DNA of 64,000 bases from Bradyrhizobium sp. PSBB068 (GTDB lineage Bacteria > Pseudomonadota > Alphaproteobacteria > Rhizobiales > Xanthobacteraceae), in assembly GCA_016839165.1 (NCBI GenBank), contig CP069300.1, positions 4,588,001-4,652,000 on the forward strand, given 5' to 3'. Shown in pieces: positions 54,295-63,139 of the stretch. The notes under the pieces were generated by a model. The model saw only the letters and a program-made list of their open reading frames with translations, searched no databases and was not told the DNA's origin. Numbering within the stretch: the stretch's first letter is position 1; each line of letters begins with the position of its first letter. A program made the translations under genes and the position numbers.

Positions 54295-54654
54295 ATGGCA
54301 GAGAGCAAGATCTACACCGGCGGCTGCCATTGCGGCCAGGTGCGCTTCGAATGCACCACCGACATGGCGATGGTCACCGCCTGCAACTGCTCGATCTGCA
54401 CCAAGAAGGGCCTGCACTTCGTGTTCATGCCGCCGTCGAGCTTCCAGCTCCGTGCCGGCGCCGAGAACCTGAAGGAGTATCTCTTCAACCGTCATGCGAT
54501 CCGCCACCAGCTCTGCGTCGATTGCGGCGTCGACGTGTTCGCGCGCGGCAACAAGCCCGATGGTTCGGACATCGTGGCACTGAACGTCAGCTGCATCGAC
54601 GGCATCGACCTGTCGAAGATCAGGATGACGCCGGTGGATGGACGGAACAGGTGA
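54295..54654 (+). CDS. GFA family zinc protein
   Basis: A 119-residue protein of the glutathione-dependent formaldehyde-activating-like family. Zinc-binding motifs are GGCHCGQVRFEC, NCSICTKKG and CVDCGVDVF. Most members are not formaldehyde-activating enzymes, so the name should be read as a fold. It begins 13 bp after the ICMT-like gene and is probably co-transcribed. The stop codon is seven bases from the convergent GST stop. Confidence 0.85.
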   Translation: MAESKIYTGGCHCGQVRFECTTDMAMVTACNCSICTKKGLHFVFMPPSSFQLRAGAENLKEYLFNRHAIRHQLCVDCGVDVFARGNKPDGSDIVALNVSCIDGIDLSKIRMTPVDGRNR

Positions 54655-54660
54655 CTGCGG

Positions 54661-55368
54661 TCACAAATCCAGCGCCTTGTAGCGCCGGAAAATCCCCTCC
54701 TCGTTGAACGGTATCCGCCGCTCGCTCGCCAGATACGCCTTGATGTTGGGCCGCCCGGCGACGCGGTCGCGCAGCGCGATCAGGCGCGGGACCTTCTTCT
54801 CGAACGCGGCCATCCGCTTCGGAAAGGCGTAGCGCAGGCCTTCCACGATCTGGAACAGCGACAGGTCGACGTAAGTGAGCCGGCGTCCGGTGACGAAGGC
54901 ACCGCCGTTCGCCGCGACCAGGTCCTCGAAATAGCCGAGATATTTCGGCACCCGCGATTTCCAGAATTCTTCCGTGCGCTTCCTGGCCGGCGCCCTCTGG
55001 TCCTCGTAATACAGCGACGGGCCGAGCGGATGATGGGTGTCGTGGATCTCCAGCACGAAGTCCGCGATCGTCAGCTGCAGCTGGTGCACCCAGAGCTTGC
55101 CCGCCTCCGCCTTCGGCGCCAGGCCATGGCGCGCGCCGAGATAGAGCAGGATGTTGGCGGTCTGCCCGATCACGAGGCTGCCGGTTTTGAGGAACGGTGG
55201 CGCGAACGGCGGCGTGCCGTTGTCCGCGTCCATCATCTTCATCATGGCGCCGGTGCCGCCCTTGCCGCGGGCAACGTCGGTGTAGCCGGCGCCGGCATCT
55301 TCGAGCGCAAGACGGACATATTCGCCGCGGCCCTGGATCATCGGCCAGTAGTAAAGCTGATAGTGCAT
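54661..55368 (-). CDS. Glutathione S-transferase family protein (sigma-like)
   Basis: A 235-residue GST. The N-terminus YQLYYWPMIQGRGEYVRLALEDA has the active-site Tyr of sigma/mu/alpha-type GSTs. The thioredoxin-fold cis-Pro region is APPFLKTGSLVIGQTANILLYL, with Q-T in place of the usual E/S-S pair. The helical domain follows and ends with FNEEGIFRRYKAL. The ATG at 55368 is preceded by an in-frame GTG. It is unrelated in sequence to the GST at 7829-8521. Confidence 0.82.
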   Translation of the reverse strand: MHYQLYYWPMIQGRGEYVRLALEDAGAGYTDVARGKGGTGAMMKMMDADNGTPPFAPPFLKTGSLVIGQTANILLYLGARHGLAPKAEAGKLWVHQLQLTIADFVLEIHDTHHPLGPSLYYEDQRAPARKRTEEFWKSRVPKYLGYFEDLVAANGGAFVTGRRLTYVDLSLFQIVEGLRYAFPKRMAAFEKKVPRLIALRDRVAGRPNIKAYLASERRIPFNEEGIFRRYKALDL

Positions 55369-55559
55369 CACCGGTTCTCCTCGATTTCGTCATGACAAGC
55401 TTAACGAATCATTGCCGGGATCGTTCATGCTGGTGATAGCACTTACGAATTCTCAACGCTGTTGGTCAGCGTTCCGCCGGCCTTGGCAGATTCTCACGAG
55501 ACGCGACGGTCCGGTTAACCGCTCCAACCTAGAATGCCTCACCGTAGGAAAATCGCAGC

Positions 55560-57641
55560 ATGCCTGACGTCACGAGCAATAGTTTTGCCTATCACCAGAT
55601 GCTGGTTATGTTCGCCGGTTCCGTCTGTCTGCTGGGGACTTGGGTCGGCATGCGCCATTTCGCCCGTGCCCGAGCCACTTCGGGCGCGACACGCATCGGC
55701 TGGCTGTTCATGGCATCCGTGGGCACTGGCGCGGCGCTTTGGGCATCCACCTTCATCTCAATCCTTGCGCTCGATCCATCTCTCAACAGCGGTTTTGCTC
55801 CGCTCTCGACCGGCATAGTACTGCTGATCGCCATCACGTCCTGCCTGATCGGCTTCGAAATCGGCAGCCGCCATTTCACGCTGGCGCCCGAAGCCGGTGG
55901 CCTCGTAATGGGCGTCGGCATCCTCGCGATGCATGTGGTGGCGTTCGAAGGCTGGTACGTCGTGGGAATCGTCGAATGGAATCTGTATGGCGTTGCGGTG
56001 ACCTTCGTGCTGGGGCTCGGCCTGTCCGCACTCGCTGTAAACCGCGCCAATCGGCCGGTGACGCGCTGGTGCCGCCATGGCGCTGCCATCGTACTCGCCT
56101 TCATGGTCTGCACAATGCACTGGGTGTTGACGGCATCCGCATCCGTAGTGCTCGATCCCGCGATCGACTTGCCCGGTTACGTGATCCCGGCGCATATCCT
56201 CGGACTTGCCGTCGTCGGCACAGTTCTGCTGGTGATGGGCAGCGGATTTTCGACCTATCTCATCGACCTACGCGTGCGCACTGAATCGGCAGATCGCATC
56301 CATCAGCTCTCCTTCAACGACACCATGACCGGTTTGCCGAACCGTATCGCCTTCAACGAGCGGCTTAGCTTCGATGCGGCCGAAGCGCACGAGAAGGCAC
56401 ACAAGCTCGCCGCGTTCTCGATCGATCTCGACAGTTTCAAGGATATCAACGATGTATTCGGCCACGCCGTCGGCGACCTCTTGCTGATCGAGGTCGCAGG
56501 CCGCATGCGCGAGATACTTCGTCCCGGAGAATTCCTTGCGCGACAGAGCGGCGACGAGTTTCTCGGCCTGCAGATGTCCGGCAACCACCCGTCCGATGCG
56601 CAGGCGTTTGCGGAACGCATCGCCGCGGTGCTCGCCACGCCGTTCCGTGTGCACGACCATATCATCACACTCACCGCCTCGATCGGCTACTCGATCTTCC
56701 CGATCGACTCGCCGGAGCGTGAGCAGGTGCTGTCAAACGCCAAGCTTGCGATGCATCGCGGCAAGAGCAAGCAGCGTGGCCTGATCTGCCGCTATCAGCG
56801 CGAGATGGATGACCAGGCCCGCGCCAGGCGCGCGCTGGCCCGTGATCTGCAGACCGCAGCGCAAAACGAAGAACTTGTGCTGTTCTATCAGCTCCAGACA
56901 TCGCTCGCGGATGGCGCGATCTGCGGCGCTGAGGCGCTAATGCGCTGGAAGCATCCGAACCGCGGCATGGTCTCGCCAGTGGAATTCATCCCGCTGGCAG
57001 AAGAGACCGAGGCCATCATCGGCATGGGAGAATGGGCTCTACGCCGCGCGTGCCTGGACGCGGCCAAAGGCAGAATTCCCGGTACGATCGCGGTCAACCT
57101 CTCACCGGTGCAGTTCAGCCGCGATAATCTTGCCGAGACCATCCACGCTATCCTGATCGAGACCGGGCTGTCGCCGAATCGGCTTGAGGTCGAGGTTACC
57201 GAGTCTACGATCATGTCGGACCAGACGCGCGGCCTGCACGTCCTGCGCAAGCTGAAGGCGATGGGCATTTCGGTTGCGATGGACGATTTCGGTACCGGCC
57301 ATTCATCGCTGGCAACGCTGCATTCGTTTCCATTCGACAAGATTAAGCTCGACCAGTCGTTCGTGCGGCGTGTGCCCGAGGATGCCGCTGCAGCCGCGAT
57401 TGTGCGCACCGTGCTCGCGCTCGGCGTCAGCCTCGGCATTCCGGTGCTCGCCGAAGGCATCGAGACACATACGCAATGGCAATTCCTCGCAAACGCCGGC
57501 TGCTCAAAGGGGCAAGGCTATTTATTCGCAAAGCCGGTGCCGCTCGAACAGATGTCGACCGCGATCGCAAAGGCCAATGAGCTGTTGCGCCACGACGCTC
57601 CAACGCCAGTCGCTGCACCGCGCCGGGCGCTGGCCGGATAG
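55560..57641 (+). CDS. MHYT/GGDEF/EAL c-di-GMP protein with a degenerate cyclase site
   Basis: A 693-residue inner-membrane protein. About seven hydrophobic segments (10-240) include two MHYT-like words (MHVVAF, MHWVLTA), while a third has lost its His. The GGDEF domain (250-420) carries SGDEF (330-334) instead of GGDEF, so cyclase activity is doubtful. The EAL domain (435-680) is complete: EALMRW (E458), NLSPVQF, EVTES, DDFGTGHSS, KLDQSFV and AEGIET. It should be a c-di-GMP phosphodiesterase sensing O2, CO or NO through the membrane part. Confidence 0.88.
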   Translation: MPDVTSNSFAYHQMLVMFAGSVCLLGTWVGMRHFARARATSGATRIGWLFMASVGTGAALWASTFISILALDPSLNSGFAPLSTGIVLLIAITSCLIGFEIGSRHFTLAPEAGGLVMGVGILAMHVVAFEGWYVVGIVEWNLYGVAVTFVLGLGLSALAVNRANRPVTRWCRHGAAIVLAFMVCTMHWVLTASASVVLDPAIDLPGYVIPAHILGLAVVGTVLLVMGSGFSTYLIDLRVRTESADRIHQLSFNDTMTGLPNRIAFNERLSFDAAEAHEKAHKLAAFSIDLDSFKDINDVFGHAVGDLLLIEVAGRMREILRPGEFLARQSGDEFLGLQMSGNHPSDAQAFAERIAAVLATPFRVHDHIITLTASIGYSIFPIDSPEREQVLSNAKLAMHRGKSKQRGLICRYQREMDDQARARRALARDLQTAAQNEELVLFYQLQTSLADGAICGAEALMRWKHPNRGMVSPVEFIPLAEETEAIIGMGEWALRRACLDAAKGRIPGTIAVNLSPVQFSRDNLAETIHAILIETGLSPNRLEVEVTESTIMSDQTRGLHVLRKLKAMGISVAMDDFGTGHSSLATLHSFPFDKIKLDQSFVRRVPEDAAAAAIVRTVLALGVSLGIPVLAEGIETHTQWQFLANAGCSKGQGYLFAKPVPLEQMSTAIAKANELLRHDAPTPVAAPRRALAG

Positions 57642-57822
57642 GGCATTCCGCGAACGCGAGATGAGACATGCAGTTACCTCCACAAACTTCACTGCATCGC
57701 GGCCCCTCACCGCAATCGTAGCCGGGCCGCGATGGGATCGTCCATCGTGCACGGGCCGGCTGTCCGAACTGCGCCGGTACTGCTAAGGTTCCGACGTCGA
57801 ATCTTCGATGAAGGATCATCTT

Positions 57823-58230
57823 ATGGCCGACGATAAGAAGAAGCGGGGCACGCAAGACCGTGCCCTGATCGCGTTGAGCGAGTCCTACGAAGTTGCGTAC
57901 TGGTCCAAGAAGTTCAAGGTCACGCCGGCGAAGCTCAGGGCTGCCGTCAAGAAGGTCGGACATTCCGCCAGGAAGGTGGAAGCCCATTTCAAGGAGCAGC
58001 GCCACAGGGCCGCTGACCGCGCGCGGATCGCGATCCACGAGCCCTACGAGGTCCGCTACTGGTCGAAGAAGTTCAAGGTGACCCCTGCCCGGCTCAAGGC
58101 CGCCGTGGCCGAGGTCGGACATTCCTCGAAGAAGGTCGAGGCCTACTTCGCGACGAAGAAGAAAGCCGCGAAGAAAAAGAAGGCTGCGAAGAAGACCGTC
58201 AAGAAGGCTGCCAAGCGCAAGACGAGCTGA
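57823..58230 (+). CDS. Tandem DUF3606 protein with a Lys-rich tail
   Basis: A 135-residue protein with two DUF3606 units, residues 8-57 and 61-109. Both read Y.V.YWSKKFKVTP..L.AAV..VGHS..KVEA.F and differ at few positions. The tail is almost only Lys and Ala (AAKKKKAAKKTVKKAAKRK), reminiscent of H1-like nucleic-acid-binding tails. DUF3606 proteins are small, usually single-domain and of unknown function. AAGGA precedes the ATG at 57823. Confidence 0.75.
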   Translation: MADDKKKRGTQDRALIALSESYEVAYWSKKFKVTPAKLRAAVKKVGHSARKVEAHFKEQRHRAADRARIAIHEPYEVRYWSKKFKVTPARLKAAVAEVGHSSKKVEAYFATKKKAAKKKKAAKKTVKKAAKRKTS

Positions 58231-58240
58231 GCGCGTTCCA

Positions 58241-58362
58241 TCATTGCAAGCCAACGGATCGCGCGAACGCGCGCCCGATGACAGGCCACGCGAAGCAATC
58301 CCTCGTACCGCATACACGCGGAAGGATGGATTGCTTCGTCGCTATCGTTCCTCCAAATGACG
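58241..58362. repeat. Palindromic intergenic repeat
   Basis: The blocks TCATTGCAAGCCAACGGATC, GCGCGAACGCGCGC, GAAGCAATCC and its inverse GGATTGCTTC belong to the same family as unit A at 42318. It lies between the DUF3606 gene and the convergent lectin-like gene. Confidence 0.65.
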
Positions 58363-58389
58363 GATTGAATGGCCGCTACCGTCGTCCCC

Positions 58390-59064
58390 TCAATTCGCTG
58401 CGAAGCAGTACAGCAGGCCGTCGCCGCCGGTGCTCTTCAGGTCGGCCTGCGAGCAGCCGCCGTCGGGACCGCGCGAGGGATGCGACGTGTTCCAGGATTT
58501 TGACGGCTCGTCCTCGCGCAGGCCCTTGCGGTCGAAATGCCCGACCATGGCGGAACCTTGCGTGCTGCTCGTCCAGTTCTTGCAGGTGCGATCCTCGCCG
58601 GTCGCAAACGCAGTCCCGTCCGCCTGCGATCCCGTCAGCACGTCGTGACGGTTCGGCGTGTCGCCGGCACCGTTGATGACCTCGCCCTTCTCGGACAAGG
58701 CGGTCTGCTTCGTGAGATTATTGTCGGCGCTGTGCAGGTCGGCGACGTCCTTGGCGACCACGACGCCCTTCACGTTCTTCCACGGCCCCTTGCCGATGCG
58801 GTCGCGCGCATTGACCGCGGGGTTTCCATCGGCAGCCTGGGTCGAGAGATAGGCGCGCCACGTCTTCGGCGCACCGAAGCCCGCGGCTTGCGCCAGGGTC
58901 TGGCAATGATTGTCGGCGCCGGCGAGTCCGCCGAGATTGCCGCCATTGCCGATGCCGTTGCTGGTCACGAAGAAGCCGGTCTCGGCGGTCTGCGCGCTGG
59001 CCGGCGCTGCAGCCATGACGACGAACGCAAGACAGGCGGGAACCGCGATTTGAGCAACCTTCAT
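58390..59064 (-). CDS. Secreted lectin-like protein
   Basis: A 224-residue protein with a signal peptide (IAVPACLAFVVMAAAPASA). The mature part, FFVTSNGIGNGGNLGGLAGA, DNHCQTLAQAAG, TWRAYLST, then GSQADGTAFATGEDRTCKNW and GGDGLLYCF, resembles proteins annotated as lectin or as endostatin-like C-type folds in rhizobia. It has four Cys. Binding to a carbohydrate is inference. The ATG at 59064 has GGGAGGAT upstream. Confidence 0.65.
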   Translation of the reverse strand: MKVAQIAVPACLAFVVMAAAPASAQTAETGFFVTSNGIGNGGNLGGLAGADNHCQTLAQAAGFGAPKTWRAYLSTQAADGNPAVNARDRIGKGPWKNVKGVVVAKDVADLHSADNNLTKQTALSEKGEVINGAGDTPNRHDVLTGSQADGTAFATGEDRTCKNWTSSTQGSAMVGHFDRKGLREDEPSKSWNTSHPSRGPDGGCSQADLKSTGGDGLLYCFAAN

Positions 59065-59152
59065 TCCATCCTCCCGATGATTGTTATGGTCCGCTGACAT
59101 CAACCCGTGCCCGGTCCGGATATTCCGGTGCCGCGACACTTCAATGAAACGT

Positions 59153-59187
59153 ACAAAGCAAAAGCGCCGCGGACGATGCCGCGGCGC
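59153..59187 (-). terminator. Terminator of the Tim44-domain gene
   Basis: A perfect 9-bp stem (GCGCCGCGG/CCGCGGCGC) with a 6-nt loop. On the minus strand it is followed by TTTTGCTTTG, 28 bp past the stop codon. Confidence 0.85.
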
Positions 59188-59214
59188 CTTGTGATTGTCA
59201 TATCAGGACGTCGA

Positions 59215-60174
59215 TCAGTTGGTCTGCTGGATCGCCGAAAGCTCCCAGTTGCCGCCGCGCTGGCGCACGAAGGTCCAGACCTCGGTGACCTCCTCCGGCT
59301 GCCCGCCGCTGACCTGGCGACCGGTGCCGCGTTCCAGCATCGTGTCGACCAAGGCGTAGCGCATCGCGACCGTCGCATATTCGCTGTCGCCTTCCCGCCA
59401 GGCTTCCGCCAGATCGCCCTGCAAGAGCTTCACATTGGTCACCTTGTTGGTGACGTTGCGTAGCTTGTTCCCCTCGAGGTCCTTCGAGAAGTACGACACC
59501 ATTTCCGGAGTCGCGAGCGTGTGCAGCTTCGCAATGTCCTCGTTCGACCACGCGGTCTGGATGTCGCCGAGCAGCCGCTCGAACGTCTCATAGTCGGCAG
59601 GCGCGATCTCGACCGGCGCGTTCGACCCGCCGCCGAGGCCAAAGCCGAAACCCGAGCGGGCGTTCGCCTGCGGACCGGGGCCGACGTCGGGTCCGCCCGC
59701 GTAAGCGGCGGCCGGCGTATTGCGCCGCTGCCACCACGACATCGCGAGCCGGACCACGAGCACGATCAGACCGATCTGCAGAAGCAGGCCGAGCATCGAC
59801 GACAGGCCGCCGAGACCCGAGAACAAGCCGCCGCCGAACAGCATGCCAAACAGGCCAGCCCCGAGGAAACCCGCGGCCAGGCCGCCGAGCAGGCCGCGCC
59901 CCATTCCGCCACGGCCGAGCAAGCCGCCGGAGTTCGCGGCCGCCGTCGAGTTCATCCCCGGGCTACCAGGCTGGCTGAAGGTGCGGTTCATCGGCGCAAC
60001 CGAGCCCGGCGCGGTGCTGGTCGAGGGCGGCGCGGAGAATGTCCGCGAGCCGCGCGAGCCGCCACCGCCGACGCGGGCGTCGGCCGCCGAGACGGTCATC
60101 ATCACAGGCAGCGCCAGCGCCATCGCGACGGCGATCGCCCGAACAATTCCACGCGTGCGTTGCGAGAAATTCAT
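59215..60174 (-). CDS. Tim44-like domain protein
   Basis: A 319-residue protein. A signal or anchor sequence at 10-32 is followed by a Ser/Gly/Pro-rich stretch (SRTFSAPPSTSTAPGSV). A Gly-rich hydrophobic segment (GGLLGRGGMGRGLLGGLAAGFLG, then LQIGLIVLVVRLAMSWW) spans the membrane. The C-terminal 130 residues are a Tim44-like domain (YETFERLLGDIQTAWSNEDIA, LEGNKLRNVTNKVTNVKLLQGDLAEAW). Bacterial Tim44-domain proteins such as TimA of Caulobacter are inner-membrane proteins of unclear role. It ends at a strong terminator. Confidence 0.85.
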   Translation of the reverse strand: MNFSQRTRGIVRAIAVAMALALPVMMTVSAADARVGGGGSRGSRTFSAPPSTSTAPGSVAPMNRTFSQPGSPGMNSTAAANSGGLLGRGGMGRGLLGGLAAGFLGAGLFGMLFGGGLFSGLGGLSSMLGLLLQIGLIVLVVRLAMSWWQRRNTPAAAYAGGPDVGPGPQANARSGFGFGLGGGSNAPVEIAPADYETFERLLGDIQTAWSNEDIAKLHTLATPEMVSYFSKDLEGNKLRNVTNKVTNVKLLQGDLAEAWREGDSEYATVAMRYALVDTMLERGTGRQVSGGQPEEVTEVWTFVRQRGGNWELSAIQQTN

Positions 60175-60418
60175 GTTGGTTTCCTCAAAGGATTCCCCGG
60201 CATGGGGAAACGCGCCCCTAAGATGGGCAGGGCTTGACAAAAGTGAAGCGGGAAACGGGAACCGCGGCTGCGGCCCTCGGTCGCGGCGATGTGACACTAT
60301 GGGCCTTGTGGCCGCGACAACGCGTCCTAGCGCGAGATGCGACCCGGTTTCAATCGCAGTTGCATCGGAATTTCACCTCGCACTTGCGAGAAACGAAGGC
60401 AGTTGCGGCGGCAACCAC

Positions 60419-63010
60419 CTAGTTCGCCGTCATGGTTTCCTTCACCGCGGCGACCAGTTGCGTCAGCGTGAACGGCTTCGGCAGGAACGCGAATTGCTGG
60501 TTTTCCGGCAGGCTCTTCTCGAACGCATCCTCGGCATAGCCGGAGACGAAGATGATCTTCAGCTCCGCATTGCGGCTGCGCATCTCCTTCAGCAGCGTCG
60601 GCCCGTCCATCTCCGGCATCACGACGTCGGAGACGACGAGATCGACGGCGCCGTTCTTCTCCTCGAATGCCTCCAGCGCCTCGACGCCGTTGGCCGCCTC
60701 GATCACGCTGTAGCCGCGCGAGCGGAGACCGCGCGCATTCAGCGCGCGCAGGCCGTCCTCGTCCTCGACCAGCAGGATGGTGCCCTGCCCGGTGAGGTCG
60801 GGTTTCGGATTGGCGGCTTCCGCGGCGACGGCTTCCTTTGCCGCGCCGTTGCCGACTTGCACCTCCGGTGCGACCTCCTGCTCCTGGCGATGCCGGGGCA
60901 GATAGATCCGGAACGTGGTGCCGCCGCCCGGCACGGAATCGACATAGATGAAGCCGCCGGTCTGCTTGACGATGCCGTACACCGTGGACAGGCCGAGGCC
61001 GGTGCCCTTGCCGACTTCCTTGGTCGAGAAGAACGGCTCGAAGATCTTGTCGATGATCTCGTGCGGAATGCCGGTGCCGGTGTCCGCGATCTCGATCTTG
61101 ACATAGTCCGCTGCCGGCATGCCCTTGTTGGCGAGTTGGACGGTTTCCTCGGTCGGCACGTTGGCGGTGCGGATGATCAGCTTGCCGCCGTCGGGCATCG
61201 CATCGCGCGCGTTGACCGCGAGATTGACCACCACCTGCTCGAATTGCGAGACGTCGACCTTCACCGGCCACAGATCTCGGCCATGCACGAGATCGAGCTT
61301 GACCTTCTCGCCGATCAGCCGGCGCAGCAGCATGGTGAGATCGGACAAAGCATCGCCGAGATCGAGCACCTGCGGCCGCAGCGTCTGGCGGCGCGAGAAC
61401 GCCAGCAGCTGTCGCACCAGCGTCGCGGCGCGGGTGGCGTTCTGCTTGATCTGCATGATGTCCTGGAACGACGGGTCGGTCGGCTTGTGCGCGTTCAGCA
61501 GGAAGTCGTTGGCCATCATGATGGCCGACAGCACGTTGTTGAAGTCGTGCGCGATGCCGCCGGCGAGCTGGCCGACCATCTCCATCTTCTGCGACTGGTT
61601 GATCTGGTTTTCCAGTGCGCGCCGCTCGGTGGTCTCGAGCATGTAGACGATCGCGGTCTCGGCGTCGCGCTCGTCCTTCTCCACGGTCGTGACGAAGAAC
61701 TGCGCGAAGCGCTCCTTGGGCCCGTCGAGCATCACCTCGACCGGCGCGATATCGCCCTGCCCTTCGGCAGCCTGGTTGATCGCGGCGATCAACAGGCCAC
61801 GGTCGCGCGGGTTGACCGCGCGGAAGATCGACTTGGCCGCGCCGCCGTCGCCGTTCAGCCCCTGCGCCAGCTTGGCATAGCGCGCATTGGCGCCGACCAC
61901 GTTGCCGCCGCGGTCGACGGTCGCGATCGCCATCGGCGTATGGTCGAAGAAGCGCATGAAGCGCACCTCGGCGGCGCGCTCCGGATCGGAATGCTCGTCG
62001 CGGGCGCGGCTGATCACCAGCGTGCGCGAGGCGCCCGCCGCGCCGTCGGCGCCGAAGGCGAGCTTGTGATAGAGCCGCACCGGCACGGTCTTGCCGCCGC
62101 GCATCCGCAGGTCGATGTCGAACACCTCGGTCTTGACCTCGCCCGGCACGGCCGCGATCGAGGTCAGCAATGCCGCGCCGTCGCCCGACACGATGTCGGT
62201 CAGCTTGAGGCCGCCTGAGCCGATCTCGGCCAGATCGTAGTCCAGCCAATTCGCCAACGTGGCGTTGACATAGGCGATCTCGCCGGCCGGATTGACCGAG
62301 AAGAAGCCGCACGGCGCATGATCGAGATATTCGATCGCGTGCCGCAGCTCCTGGAACACATCCTCCTGGCGCTCGCGGTCGCGGGTGATGTCGGCGATCG
62401 ACCACACCGCATATTTGGCGTCGCGCTTGCCTTCGCCGAGCGGGCGGACCCGCAGCCGCAGCCAGCGGCCTTGTCCACTACCCTGCCCGGCCTCATGCCC
62501 GGCGACGCGGACCTCCTCCTGCTGCCGCTTGCCCTCGCGCGCGGCCTTCAAGAGGCGGAACACCGCTTCGGAGACATCGGGGTTGCCGATGAAGACGCGC
62601 TCGACCGGACGAACGTCCTGCGGACCGGCCGCACCGGTCAACGTCAGATAGGCGGCGTTGGAATAGACCACGTGGCCGCGGGCGTCGGTGACGACGAGCC
62701 CTTCCTGGGCCTGGTCGGCGATCCGCGCCATCACCGGGTCGTCGGTGGCGCGGTCGGAGAAGCGGATGATGCCTGCGGCCAGGGCGAACAGGTTGAACAG
62801 TCCGGCGGTGGCAAGCAGGGCCAGCACGCCGAGGATATAGGGCTGTGCCTGGGTACGGCCGATGGTCATGAGCCAGACCGCCACCGCGACGATGCCGATC
62901 GCGATCAGCACCACCAAGAGGATGCTGCCGCTCCGCCGGGCTGGCCCGTGAGCCACGAACGGCTCGGTCACGGGAGGATCGTTGCTATCGGCGGTCATCT
63001 GGAGAGACAT
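60419..63010 (-). CDS. cckA: Hybrid histidine kinase CckA
   Basis: An 863-residue cell-cycle kinase. Two transmembrane helices lie at 29-84, followed by PAS domains at about 95-210 and 220-465. The phosphoacceptor is H488 in [10 protein letters not shown], then the ATPase domain ([33 protein letters not shown]), and a C-terminal receiver with D795 (VVSDVVMP). CckA phosphorylates ChpT and, through it, CtrA and CpdR, controlling division and motility. Its place beside flhB matches bradyrhizobial genomes. Confidence 0.93.
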   Translation of the reverse strand: MSLQMTADSNDPPVTEPFVAHGPARRSGSILLVVLIAIGIVAVAVWLMTIGRTQAQPYILGVLALLATAGLFNLFALAAGIIRFSDRATDDPVMARIADQAQEGLVVTDARGHVVYSNAAYLTLTGAAGPQDVRPVERVFIGNPDVSEAVFRLLKAAREGKRQQEEVRVAGHEAGQGSGQGRWLRLRVRPLGEGKRDAKYAVWSIADITRDRERQEDVFQELRHAIEYLDHAPCGFFSVNPAGEIAYVNATLANWLDYDLAEIGSGGLKLTDIVSGDGAALLTSIAAVPGEVKTEVFDIDLRMRGGKTVPVRLYHKLAFGADGAAGASRTLVISRARDEHSDPERAAEVRFMRFFDHTPMAIATVDRGGNVVGANARYAKLAQGLNGDGGAAKSIFRAVNPRDRGLLIAAINQAAEGQGDIAPVEVMLDGPKERFAQFFVTTVEKDERDAETAIVYMLETTERRALENQINQSQKMEMVGQLAGGIAHDFNNVLSAIMMANDFLLNAHKPTDPSFQDIMQIKQNATRAATLVRQLLAFSRRQTLRPQVLDLGDALSDLTMLLRRLIGEKVKLDLVHGRDLWPVKVDVSQFEQVVVNLAVNARDAMPDGGKLIIRTANVPTEETVQLANKGMPAADYVKIEIADTGTGIPHEIIDKIFEPFFSTKEVGKGTGLGLSTVYGIVKQTGGFIYVDSVPGGGTTFRIYLPRHRQEQEVAPEVQVGNGAAKEAVAAEAANPKPDLTGQGTILLVEDEDGLRALNARGLRSRGYSVIEAANGVEALEAFEEKNGAVDLVVSDVVMPEMDGPTLLKEMRSRNAELKIIFVSGYAEDAFEKSLPENQQFAFLPKPFTLTQLVAAVKETMTAN

Positions 63011-63139
63011 GGCTCGTCTGCATCACGAAGGCGACCGGCCGGCCACCTTGCCCCTGAGTGCCTGAATCGGACCCGAAAACGCAAGTCCACCGGGCGGCAA
63101 TTTCGCAAGTTACGCGCATTTCAAGCGGTTTTCCGCCCC

